Source of the DNA: JAKIWV01 sp963773945
Lineage (GTDB): Archaea; Thermoplasmatota; Thermoplasmata; Lutacidiplasmatales; UBA184
Assembly: GCA_963773945.1 (NCBI GenBank)
Contig: CAVZDD010000005.1
Location: 558,001 to 622,000 of the forward strand
DNA length: 64,000 nucleotides
Direction: 5' to 3'
Shown here: positions 22,904 through 31,443 of the stretch, in pieces
How positions within the stretch are numbered: position 1 is the stretch's first letter
Layout of the letters: each line of letters begins with the position of its first letter
Position numbers and translations under genes: made by a program
Notes under the pieces: generated by a model
Database searches by the model: none
What the model was told of the DNA's origin: nothing
Seen by the model: the letters and a program-made list of their open reading frames with translations, nothing else

Positions 22904-24859
22904 TCACAATCGAGGCTCATCGTCGGCTTTAGGCCGGGGCTTTGGGGGGACCGGCGCGGCGGCGGCCGACGAATCCGGCGCCGGCTCGGGGGTCTTGGGT
23001 GTTGGGGGTTTGGCGGGGTGCGTCGCGGGAAGGTCCGGGTGCTTCGGAGCGACGTGACCGGCGGCCGCGGGGGCCGGATGGGCCGGAGTCCGGCCCGGCG
23101 TGTCGGCATGGGGGATCGAGGCGGGATGTCGCTCGGACTTTTCCGGGGCGGCGGCGCCTCCCGCTGCGCGTCCGCCACGGGAACGGAAGGGATTGATCGA
23201 TGACAGTCGACGCTCCTTCGCCGCCGGCTGGGGATGCGGGGCGCGTTCGAGCGGCGTGCTGTTGGCCGCCGTCACCGGCTTTCCGCACTTCGGGCAAGAC
23301 TGGAACTCCGCGATGCAGTGTTGGCACAACGGTGCACCACATTCGTGAAGCACCGACGCGATTCCGCCGCACCCGACACAGCGGGCGGCACCGGCCGCCG
23401 GCGGTGGAGGCCGAATCCCCTGCGACGAAGTTCCCTTGTGGGCCGGTGATTCGGGGAAGGGGATCTCATCCTCGGCCAGTGCGAGGGCGGCTCCCGACCC
23501 GGCGCTCATCCGGGGAGGCGAGGAATCGCTTCGCCGGAACTCCGGGGTATAGGCTCCCAGGTCGAGCGCCGGCAAGGGGGCGTGGACGGCGCGCCCGGCG
23601 GTCTCGACGGCCTTGATCACCGTCGCCTTGTACACGCCGACGCGGAGCCCCTGGACGAGCTGGAACAGGCTTCGTTGTTCGTCCGGGAGCTGCAATGCCT
23701 TGCGCGCGAGTTCCTCGACATCGGGGGTCAGGTGGAGATTCTCCGGCTTGAGCTCCATGCTAAGCACCGCGTGGAGATAGCCGAACAGTCGCTGGATTTG
23801 TCCGAGCGTGTAGGTGGGAGGGGAGAGGACCGCCACGTCGGCGAGGGTCAGTCCGCGGTTCTCGATCCCCGCCGGGCGGCTCGCGAGGGCGGCCGTGATC
23901 AGGTGGTACGATGCGACCTCGAGGTCCTGCATCTCTTTTTCCGGAAGTCGTTCGACGTCGACCCGTGGCGATCGCGAGAGGACCTGGAGCACGGGGTCCA
24001 GGAGGTCGAACGGGACGTGCAGCGAGACGAACAGGTCGTTCTTCGTCACGGTCCGGTTGAGCCGGGCTTCTAACAGCAAGGCGTCGCGGCCGTGTTTGTC
24101 AATGGTGGATTCCCGGGTCCGCTGACCGGCAGTTTTTCGCCCCTCCTTGGCCGCTTCGAAATCCGAGTCAAGGGCCAGCGCCCGGTCGAAGCTCGTCCGG
24201 GCGTCGTCGGGACGCCCGACCGAGAGGAGAGCGACCCCCTGGCTGGACCACGCATACTTGTTCGCCGGCGCGAGCTCGGTCGCTCGTGTGTACAGGGTCA
24301 GCGCTTCGTGTCCGTGGCCTAACTTCTCGGCGACGAATCCGGCGCGCAGCAACAGCTCGGGGTCCGCCCGGTCCAGGGCGATCGCATGGCCGTAGGCATC
24401 GGCGGCCTTGTCCCATATCTCTTGGCGGACATAGAGCTCTCCGAAGCGCACCCATAACAGGCCTGACTTCGGGAGGACCTCCACGCCCCGACGGATCACC
24501 TCAGTCGCGAACGGCAACGAACCGAGGGCGGCCTCGGACTCCGAGAGCAACAGGAACAGTTCCGCCGTCGGGGGTTGCGTGGGCAGGACGCTTCGTACGA
24601 AGGTCCGCGCCTCCTCCGGCTTCCCTTCGTCCAGTAGGCAACGGACCAGTCCCTGGGTCGCGTCGAGGGACTTGGGGTCGATGGTCCGGATCGATTCGTA
24701 GACGGTCCGTGCATCGCCGGGCCGTTCGAGCGTCGTCAGGATCTTGGCGCGGAGCAGGAGGTACGGCATCGCGCGCTCTGGACTCTGCGTGGCGTCCGGG
24801 GCCGGTACGGAGTCGAGGATCTCGAGCGCCAGGTCCGGTCGGCCGGCCTGGAGCCGCAC
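22904..24859 (-). CDS. C-terminal portion of a giant TPR protein, with zinc ribbons
   Basis: 651 residues from the first in-frame ATG, but TPR sequence continues upstream in this frame (ENPGTWIEHGDLAAELGK) to about 25010, where it joins the reading frame of the 24736-27429 gene. About eight further TPR repeats are followed by a helical domain (about residues 240-420), a zinc-ribbon pair (CVGCG, CGAPLCQHC, CPKCG around residues 485-525) and a long Pro/Ala/His tail. Together with the N-terminal part the product would be about 1,500 residues. The zinc ribbons link it by design to the adjoining SPFH cluster. Confidence 0.75.
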   Translation of the reverse strand: MRLQAGRPDLALEILDSVPAPDATQSPERAMPYLLLRAKILTTLERPGDARTVYESIRTIDPKSLDATQGLVRCLLDEGKPEEARTFVRSVLPTQPPTAELFLLLSESEAALGSLPFATEVIRRGVEVLPKSGLLWVRFGELYVRQEIWDKAADAYGHAIALDRADPELLLRAGFVAEKLGHGHEALTLYTRATELAPANKYAWSSQGVALLSVGRPDDARTSFDRALALDSDFEAAKEGRKTAGQRTRESTIDKHGRDALLLEARLNRTVTKNDLFVSLHVPFDLLDPVLQVLSRSPRVDVERLPEKEMQDLEVASYHLITAALASRPAGIENRGLTLADVAVLSPPTYTLGQIQRLFGYLHAVLSMELKPENLHLTPDVEELARKALQLPDEQRSLFQLVQGLRVGVYKATVIKAVETAGRAVHAPLPALDLGAYTPEFRRSDSSPPRMSAGSGAALALAEDEIPFPESPAHKGTSSQGIRPPPPAAGAARCVGCGGIASVLHECGAPLCQHCIAEFQSCPKCGKPVTAANSTPLERAPHPQPAAKERRLSSINPFRSRGGRAAGGAAAPEKSERHPASIPHADTPGRTPAHPAPAAAGHVAPKHPDLPATHPAKPPTPKTPEPAPDSSAAAAPVPPKPRPKADDEPRL

Positions 24860-27429
24860 CCGGGCGCGACGCGTGATGATCTCGATGCCTCGGGTCGGGT
24901 CGAGCTGCTGCGCCTTCTCGTAGGACTTGTTCGATTCCTCGGTCTTCCCGAGCTCGGCGGCCAGGTCCCCGTGCTCGATCCAGGTCCCGGGGTTCTCCGC
25001 CTCCGGCCCCCGGCGGCGAGGAGGTCCGAGAGGGTCTCGAAGGCCTCGGCCTTCTGGTTCCGCATGAGCTGGAGACCATACTTTTCCGATAACGCGTCGA
25101 GATTGCGAGGGTCCAGCAGCAGAATCGCCTTGAGGGAGTAGATCACCTCGGCGTCGTGGCCCAAGGCGCGGTGCACGTCCGCCCGAACCTTCCAGGCGCG
25201 GAGGTCGTTCGGTTCCTCATGGAGCAGCTGGTCGACCAGCGGAAGTGCGTCGCTGTAGCGACCGGCGACCTGGTAGGTCTCCGCCAGTCCGAGACGACCC
25301 GCCCGACTCTTCGGCTCGACCTTCAGGCCCTCGGTGTAGTACGTGACCGCGTCCGTGTAAGTTCCCTGGGCGCGGAGCGCTTCGGCGATCTCGAAGTAGG
25401 CATGGGGGTCGCCCTTCGACGCTTGGATAGCCCTCTTGAGGATGTCGAGTCCTTCGGGTCGCCGCCCTGCCTTGAGCAGCAGCTGCCCCTTGCGCCGGAG
25501 ATAGAGCGGGTTGCCCGGCTCCCGTTGGAGAAGGAGGTCGATGTACCGGAGGGCCCGGGGTTCCTCGTTCAGCCGGCTGAGGGTCTCGACCAGCCCCCAG
25601 AAGAGTTCCGCGTCCTCGACGCCCAAGGACACCGCCTTTTCGTACGCCTCCCGCGCTTCGTTTTGGCGGTCCATGTCCCGCAGCACGTGGCCGAGTTCCT
25701 TGGCGATGTCTCCCCGCTGGCTGAACTCGGGGTCGTTCAGGAACTCGCGGTACGCCTTGATCGCTCGCTGGGGGTCGTGCACGAGCCGGGAGGCGCGGGC
25801 CACACCCAGTTGGGCGGCCGACCGGAGGCCCGGTTCCAAGGTTGCGCGTTCGTACGAGACCATCGCGTCCCGGGCAGCCGATTCTCGCTCTGCCGAGCCG
25901 TCCGCGAATTCGTAAGCCGCGCTCAAGTAGAGATTTCCGCGCTCGAGGGCCACGTCGTACCGGGTGGGGTCGAGCCCAAACAGTGCATCCAGCACCGGAA
26001 CCAGGTCCGCCGCCCGATTGAGGTCGACGAGGAGTTGTTTTCGCTCGAGCAGGTACCGGGTCTCGTTCGGTTCCTTCGTGCTCAGTTTCACGTAAATGGC
26101 GAGAGCCCTCTCCTTCTCGTCTGACTGGGCGAGGGCGGCCGCCAGGGCGGCCAGTGTCTCCGCATCGCTGGGCTCCACCTGGAGGATGGCCTCCGCGAAC
26201 TCCCGAACATCGACGGGCCGGGAGGCGGCCTGGGCGGCGTGAAGGACGCGCTTGAGTTCCTCGACTTCGGTCGGGTGGTCCATGTGGAGCTCGCGAGTGA
26301 CCGCGAGCGCCTCGTCGATATTTCCCGCGGCCAGCAAGAGCTCGAGCAAGGACCGTTGGGCATCGAGGTTGTGAGGGGAGGCTGTCAGGATCGCGGTCGC
26401 CGCTTCGACCGCGAGGTCGTTCCGGTTCCCGGCGACCGCCGCGGTTCGGAGGGCCTGAAGATTGGCCATGTTACGCGGGTCCAACTCGCGCAGGCGCCGC
26501 CGGGTCGCCAGGAGGAGGTCCGGTTGGTGCCCGTTCTTTTCGAGGTCTCCCGCGATCTCCCCCAGGGCCACGACGTCGAGCAGGTCCTTCCTGTCCACGA
26601 GACCCTGGTAGAGCGGGACGGCCTCCTCGAGCCGGCCCATCGCGAAGAGAAGTCGCGCTTTCAAAAATCGAACGTGCGGGTCGTTCGGTCGGGTCGCCGC
26701 GACGGGGTTCAGGGTTTCGAGAGCCGGCTGGAGCTGTCCGAGGGTGGCGAGCAGGCGGGCCTTCTCGAGGAGAAGCTCCGGGTCGTCCGGATTCACCGCG
26801 AGGAGGGCATCGGCGGCTTCGAGGGCTTGCTGCTCGCCGCCGCCCGACCGGGCCAACTGGAGCTTCATGCGGAGCGCGACCGGGTTCTTCGGGTTGATCT
26901 TCAGCGCCCGGTCGACGTATTGGCTCGAGGCCGCGTCCAGCCGCTGGGCTGCGAGGTACGCTTCGACGGCCTCCGGGTCCCGTCCCAGCAGCTTGAGTGC
27001 GTCGCCCTTGGTGGCCCACGCACGCTTGTCGTGTGGATTCGCTTCGAGGGATTTGTCGAGCAGGAGGACGGCTTGATCGATCTGACGATTCAAGGCAAGA
27101 AGGACCAGCGCCTTGTGGTGTAACAGCTCGGAAGAACCCGGCACTAAGGCGAGCCCGACCTCCACGGCGCGGAGCGCGAGCTCGGACTGCGAGCGGCGGT
27201 AGAACGCCATCGCGGCTCGGTCGAGCTCGTGGGCGACTTCGGCCGACCCCTCGTCGAGGTCCTTCCGGTGTTCCTCGACGTGGGCCAGGAATCGCTTGAG
27301 AGCCTCGAGCTGGCGGTCCGCCTCATGCGCGGCTTCGAAACGCTCAGCCTCTCGGAAGAGTCGCCGGGTTTCCTCGGACGCGGAAGCACCCGGAGCTCCT
27401 CGAGGGGGGGACTCTCGGGACCGGTCCAT
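24736..27429 (-). CDS. N-terminal portion of a giant TPR-repeat protein, frameshifted
   Basis: From ATG 27429 about 805 residues are continuous tetratricopeptide repeats (roughly 20 copies of the W/L-G-Y-A-F-A-P pattern, e.g. AYEKAVSLGVEDAELFWGL). After about 25012 the frame turns into Arg/Ser-rich nonsense for 90 residues, while true TPR sequence continues in the frame used by the 22904-24859 gene. One missing base in the C5 run at 25007-25011 (plus strand) explains it. Intracellular scaffold for protein assembly is the usual TPR role. A TATA element (27458-27466) precedes the start. Confidence 0.8.
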   Translation of the reverse strand: MDRSRESPPRGAPGASASEETRRLFREAERFEAAHEADRQLEALKRFLAHVEEHRKDLDEGSAEVAHELDRAAMAFYRRSQSELALRAVEVGLALVPGSSELLHHKALVLLALNRQIDQAVLLLDKSLEANPHDKRAWATKGDALKLLGRDPEAVEAYLAAQRLDAASSQYVDRALKINPKNPVALRMKLQLARSGGGEQQALEAADALLAVNPDDPELLLEKARLLATLGQLQPALETLNPVAATRPNDPHVRFLKARLLFAMGRLEEAVPLYQGLVDRKDLLDVVALGEIAGDLEKNGHQPDLLLATRRRLRELDPRNMANLQALRTAAVAGNRNDLAVEAATAILTASPHNLDAQRSLLELLLAAGNIDEALAVTRELHMDHPTEVEELKRVLHAAQAASRPVDVREFAEAILQVEPSDAETLAALAAALAQSDEKERALAIYVKLSTKEPNETRYLLERKQLLVDLNRAADLVPVLDALFGLDPTRYDVALERGNLYLSAAYEFADGSAERESAARDAMVSYERATLEPGLRSAAQLGVARASRLVHDPQRAIKAYREFLNDPEFSQRGDIAKELGHVLRDMDRQNEAREAYEKAVSLGVEDAELFWGLVETLSRLNEEPRALRYIDLLLQREPGNPLYLRRKGQLLLKAGRRPEGLDILKRAIQASKGDPHAYFEIAEALRAQGTYTDAVTYYTEGLKVEPKSRAGRLGLAETYQVAGRYSDALPLVDQLLHEEPNDLRAWKVRADVHRALGHDAEVIYSLKAILLLDPRNLDALSEKYGLQLMRNQKAEAFETLSDLLAAGGRRRRTPGPGSSTGTWPPSSGRPRNRTSPTRRRSSSTRPEASRSSRVAPGCGSRPADRTWRSRSSTPYRPRTPRRVQSARCRTSCSAPRS

Positions 27430-27457
27430 CGCTCCGGCGGGTGCGAGCCGGTGATGC

Positions 27458-27466
27458 GATAAATAG
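27458..27466 (-). promoter_or_regulatory. TATA box of the TPR gene
   Basis: Minus-strand CTATTTATC is centred about 33 bp before ATG 27429. Confidence 0.5.
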
Positions 27467-27517
27467 GTTCGGCGAGCGTGGAAATCTATCGGAGTGGGCC
27501 AGCGGCGCCCCCCCGGC

Positions 27518-27526
27518 GCTTTATGG
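27518..27526 (+). promoter_or_regulatory. TATA box of the HD hydrolase gene
   Basis: GCTTTATGG is centred 27 bp before GTG 27549 and is the main reason for choosing that start. Confidence 0.5.
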
Positions 27527-27548
27527 TCACCGGAAGGTCCGCCCCGGG

Positions 27549-28826
27549 GTGCCCGTTCGCCGACGTCGGACTATACGGAAATCGATTTTCGACCCGGTCC
27601 ACGGGATCGTCGCGGTGGACGGAGCGCCGCTCGAGCTCATCGGCCATTCGGCCTTCCAGCGACTCTGGGGCATTCGGCAGACCGGCTTCGCGCATCTCGT
27701 CTTCCCGGGCGCCAATCATACCCGTCTCGAACACTCGCTCGGCGTCTTCTGGGTCACGCGCCAAATGGCGGAACATCTCGCACTGCCGGCGGAGGAATCT
27801 TTGACCGTCTCCGTCGGCGGCTTGCTCCATGACCTAGGGCACGGGCCTTTCTCACACACGCTTGAACCGACCTTCCAGGAGGTCCTCGGATTCGGACACG
27901 AGCGGATCTCACGCGCGCGGATCACCGGGCAATCCCTCGAGGGAATAACCGATTCGAGCCTCGAGGAGACCCCCACGATCCCCGAAACGCTGGGGCGCTT
28001 CGGGATCTCGCCTTCACACGTTGCCGACCTGGTCGACCCCGGGCCGGGGCGCGACGTGCATCCGTCGTTACGGGCGATGCTCCACGGCGCCATTGACGCC
28101 GACCGGATCGACTACCTGCAGCGGGACGCTCACTACACGGGGGTCGCCCACGGAACCATTGACGCGGCCCGGCTTCTCGATACGGTGCGGGAACGAGGGG
28201 GACGACTCGTGTTCGCCGAAAAGGGACGCAACGCCGTGGAAGGATTCCTCGTCGGTCGGGCGCTGATGTATTCGTCCGTGTACTTCCACAAGACCGTGCG
28301 CAGCGCCGAGGTGATGGCGCAGAGCGCGCTCGAGCGGCTCCCCGGCTACCCCGAGGTTCCCCACGCCGTCTTCGGGATGACCGATGGCGAGTTTCTGGCC
28401 TACTTGACGGACGCCTCCGACCGGAGCGCGGAGATGGTGCGCCGGTTCCGTTCTCGGAGGCTCTTCAAGCGCGCCCTCGCCTGGCGGGACATCCCCTCGG
28501 GGATGGGTCGGGCGATTGGTCGCCTCCTCGCTCACCCTTCCGAACGTCGCCGGACCGAGGACCTCCTGACCGACCGATTGGACTTCCCCGACGGGTCCGT
28601 CCTGCTCGACCTGGCCGGTCTCTCGTCCCGCGCCGTCGCCGGCGACTGGGCCGAGGTCGGTTTGCTCGGGGACCGGCAGGTACGGTACCCGTTCCGCGCC
28701 CCGAGCGTCTGGCGGGACCTGGCCATGCGGCCTCCCACAGCCTGGAAGTTGGCGGTGTACGTTCCCCCCGAGCGACGGATTGAGGCCGAACGTCGTTTGA
28801 ACGGGTTGCTCCGGCGGATTCTTTGA
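27549..28826 (+). CDS. HD-domain phosphohydrolase (SAMHD1/dNTPase-like)
   Basis: About 425 residues from GTG 27549, which follows a TATA box at leaderless distance; the frame is open further upstream but unconserved. The order DPVHG, LWGIRQTG, HTRLEHSLG, LLHDLGHGPFSH and IDADRIDYLQRDA gives the complete H...HD...D metal site of SAMHD1-type HD proteins, which hydrolyse dNTPs to nucleosides and triphosphate. The C-terminal domain is less conserved. Divergent from the TPR gene. Confidence 0.88.
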   Translation: MPVRRRRTIRKSIFDPVHGIVAVDGAPLELIGHSAFQRLWGIRQTGFAHLVFPGANHTRLEHSLGVFWVTRQMAEHLALPAEESLTVSVGGLLHDLGHGPFSHTLEPTFQEVLGFGHERISRARITGQSLEGITDSSLEETPTIPETLGRFGISPSHVADLVDPGPGRDVHPSLRAMLHGAIDADRIDYLQRDAHYTGVAHGTIDAARLLDTVRERGGRLVFAEKGRNAVEGFLVGRALMYSSVYFHKTVRSAEVMAQSALERLPGYPEVPHAVFGMTDGEFLAYLTDASDRSAEMVRRFRSRRLFKRALAWRDIPSGMGRAIGRLLAHPSERRRTEDLLTDRLDFPDGSVLLDLAGLSSRAVAGDWAEVGLLGDRQVRYPFRAPSVWRDLAMRPPTAWKLAVYVPPERRIEAERRLNGLLRRIL

Positions 28827-28945
28827 CCGGGGCCTTCGATAGCCGGGCGTGACCCAGTAACACCAAGGTTAGCCCCGCCCCATCTAGGCGCACCGTCAAA
28901 TCCCCCCCGCTGCTGGCCACGGGCCAGTTCAAGGGTGTTCAGTCG

Positions 28946-29710
28946 ATGGAGATGCAACCGGGCCAGATGGCGTACGACCGAGCGAGCACCGTTTTCTCGC
29001 CGGACGGCCGCCTGTTCCAGGTCGAGTACGCGCTGCAAGCGATCCAGATGGGGGGCACTGCCGTGGCGGTCGCCTTCCCCGACGGGATCGTTTTCGTCGC
29101 GTTCCGAAACCTGCCGACCAGTCCCCTCGCGCGTTCCGCTTCGATCGAGAAGAGCTTCGCGATCGACACCGGCATCGGTTGCGTGACGGCCGGCCTCATC
29201 GCCGACTCCCGGATCCTCGTCGACCATCTCCGACTCGAAGCCCAGCGCCACAAGATCCTATACGGCGAGACCGCGCCGTACCCCACCCTCGCTGCGGCCC
29301 TCGGAACGTTCCTGCAGCAGTTCACCCAATTCGGAGGCACCCGACCGTTCGCCGTCTCGATCCTCCTGGGCGGCTTCGGCCCCCACGGCCCGGGCATCAT
29401 CGAGCTCGACCCGAGCGGCGCCACCATCGGCTGGAAGGCTTACGCGATCGGCCGCAACCGCCGGGCGGTCGCCGACTACCTCGAGCAGAAGATCGATGAC
29501 GTGAAGGACGAAGAGAGCGCGTTCAAACTCGCTGTGGCCGCCGTAGCCGAGGGATCGACCACCCCGTTCCCGGCAGAGGCGCTCGATGTGTCGTTCCTCG
29601 AGGCCGACAAGGATCTCCGCCGCCTCTCCACCCCCGAGGTGACGAAGCGGGTTCAGGGCCTCTCGTTCATCGGCGAGCCCGAGCGAAACGCCCGTTCGAA
29701 GGGCGCCTAG
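28946..29710 (+). CDS. psmA: proteasome alpha subunit
   Basis: 254 residues. The gate-forming N-terminus (YDRASTVFSPDGRLFQVEYALQA) identifies a 20S alpha subunit; the start may be ATG 28946 or ATG 28967. Alpha subunits form the heptameric outer rings that dock PAN or Cdc48. The segment after the first strand reads GIVFVAFRNLPTSPLARSASIEK where most archaeal alphas have an AADKR-type sequence, so the lysine used for ATPase docking looks altered. Its stop shares the CTAG tetramer with the convergent uvrC stop. Confidence 0.88.
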   Translation: MEMQPGQMAYDRASTVFSPDGRLFQVEYALQAIQMGGTAVAVAFPDGIVFVAFRNLPTSPLARSASIEKSFAIDTGIGCVTAGLIADSRILVDHLRLEAQRHKILYGETAPYPTLAAALGTFLQQFTQFGGTRPFAVSILLGGFGPHGPGIIELDPSGATIGWKAYAIGRNRRAVADYLEQKIDDVKDEESAFKLAVAAVAEGSTTPFPAEALDVSFLEADKDLRRLSTPEVTKRVQGLSFIGEPERNARSKGA

Positions 29711-31443
29711 GCCGGACCGGGAGCCCGTCCCGGGCGTCCGAGCCGGGCGTCGGCGGCGTCCATCTCCCGACGAAGGCCCATACGCCGTCGGGTGCGGTGA
29801 TACGTAACGGCGAAGCGATGCGCTTCGTCCCGTACCGCCCGGAGCAACAGCATCGGCGGCGCGTTCGGGTTCCGGGCGAGCGGCCCCTTCCGATCCGGGA
29901 AGTAGAGCTCCTCTTCCCGCTTCGCGAGCCCCACGACCGGAACCTCATCCGCGAGGCCGAGTTCCTGGACGACTTCGAAGGCGGCCCCGACCTGTCCGGC
30001 CCCGCCGTCGATCAGGAGCAGGTCCGGCAGTTTCTCCTCCTCGGCGAGCTGGCGCCGGAGCCGCCGACGAACCACCTCGGCGACCATGGCGAAATCGTTG
30101 GTCCCCTCAACCGTCCGTATCTTGAACCGACGGTAATCGTCCTTGAGGGGCCGACCGTCCTGGAACACCACGAGGGAACCGACCGCTTCCGAGCCCTGAA
30201 AGATCGAGATGTCGATCCCCTCGATCCGATTCGGGAGCCGGGGGAGACGCAAGAGGTCCATGAGCGCCTTGAGTACGTCCCGGGGCATCGCCGCGGGAGC
30301 GGCCTGGTCGAGTGTGCTCGTTGCCAGGTGGGTCGCCAGGCGGGCCAGCGATGCGTGTCGGCCGGTCGGAGAGAACCGGACCTCGATCTTGCGGTCCTTT
30401 TGGAGCCATTCGAGCGCCTCCTCCATGCCCTCCGGCCGCGGGCCTGCGATGTAGATCCGCGCGGGGTTCACCGTCTGCTGGCCATCGTACTGGGTCAGGA
30501 ATTGGCGGAGCACTTCCCCCGGTTCCGGCGGGTCGTCCGCCGGGAATCCCATCACATGGGGCTCGCTCTGTCGGACCTCTCCGTCCTCCACTCTCAGCAG
30601 TCCGACCGCGACACGTAGCGTCCCCGGGTTCCGGGGCAGCGCCACCGCCACGATGTCCACTCGGCCGTCCCCGGGTCCGATCACGTGTTGGCGGTCCTCG
30701 AGGGAGCGCAGTCCGCGGAGGGCATCCCGTAGTCGGGCAGCCCGTTCGAATTCCTGATCTCGGGCGGCCGCCTTCATCTGGGTCTCAAACGTGGCCGAGA
30801 TCCCCTTGCCGCGTCCCCGGAGCGCCGCGACGGCGTCGTCGACCTGGGCCCGGTAGGCGGTCCGGTCCACGAGACCGATGCACGGCGCCGTGCACTGTTG
30901 CAGGTAGTAGTAGAGACAGGCCCGCTTCGGCAGCCGAATGCATCGCCGTATCTGGAAAGTCTCCGAGAGGAGGCGGGCGACGCTCCGCGCCTCCCGGGCG
31001 CCGGTGTACGGTCCGAACAGCATCGACTCGCGACCCCGACGGGGCCGGCGGACGACCAGGATCCGGGGGAACGTCTCCCCCATCGTGACCGCGATGTACG
31101 GGTAACTGCGGTCGTCCTTAAGGAGCGTGTTGTAGGGCGGTTGGTACTGCTTCGTGAGCGTCGCTTCGAGCAGGAGAGCCTCCCGCTCGTTGGCGGTGGG
31201 CACGAACTCGACGCTCGTGCTGCGGCCGAGGATCCACTCATCCTTCTCCACGCGTACTTTCAGGTGATCGAGGACTCGCCGGCGTAGATGCTTGGATTTG
31301 CCCACGTAGACCACCTCGCCGTCCGACCCGCGAAACAGGTAGACTCCCGGCGTGTCCGGTCCCGGCCGGAACCGTTCCTCGGGTCCGTAGGCCCACTGAC
31401 TCGCCGGTACGAAGCCGGGCAGGGGGTCCGGCGCGTCCTTCAT
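29707..31443 (-). CDS. uvrC: excinuclease ABC subunit C, lacking the C-terminal HhH domain
   Basis: Makes both incisions in nucleotide-excision repair. 578 residues from ATG 31443, which overlaps the uvrA stop (ATGA). Visible parts: GIY-YIG nuclease (GVYLFRGSDGEVVYVGKSKHLRRRV, about residues 30-110), the Cys-rich RRCIRLPKRACLYYYLQQCTAPC cluster, a UVR helix pair, and the RNase H-like nuclease (EGIDISIFQGSEAVGSLVVF, LLLIDGGAGQVGAA, RDEAHRFAVTYHR). The protein ends about 20 residues later, so the usual helix-hairpin-helix DNA-binding tail is absent. UvrB is not in this window. Confidence 0.93.
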   Translation of the reverse strand: MKDAPDPLPGFVPASQWAYGPEERFRPGPDTPGVYLFRGSDGEVVYVGKSKHLRRRVLDHLKVRVEKDEWILGRSTSVEFVPTANEREALLLEATLTKQYQPPYNTLLKDDRSYPYIAVTMGETFPRILVVRRPRRGRESMLFGPYTGAREARSVARLLSETFQIRRCIRLPKRACLYYYLQQCTAPCIGLVDRTAYRAQVDDAVAALRGRGKGISATFETQMKAAARDQEFERAARLRDALRGLRSLEDRQHVIGPGDGRVDIVAVALPRNPGTLRVAVGLLRVEDGEVRQSEPHVMGFPADDPPEPGEVLRQFLTQYDGQQTVNPARIYIAGPRPEGMEEALEWLQKDRKIEVRFSPTGRHASLARLATHLATSTLDQAAPAAMPRDVLKALMDLLRLPRLPNRIEGIDISIFQGSEAVGSLVVFQDGRPLKDDYRRFKIRTVEGTNDFAMVAEVVRRRLRRQLAEEEKLPDLLLIDGGAGQVGAAFEVVQELGLADEVPVVGLAKREEELYFPDRKGPLARNPNAPPMLLLRAVRDEAHRFAVTYHRTRRRMGLRREMDAADARLGRPGRAPGPA

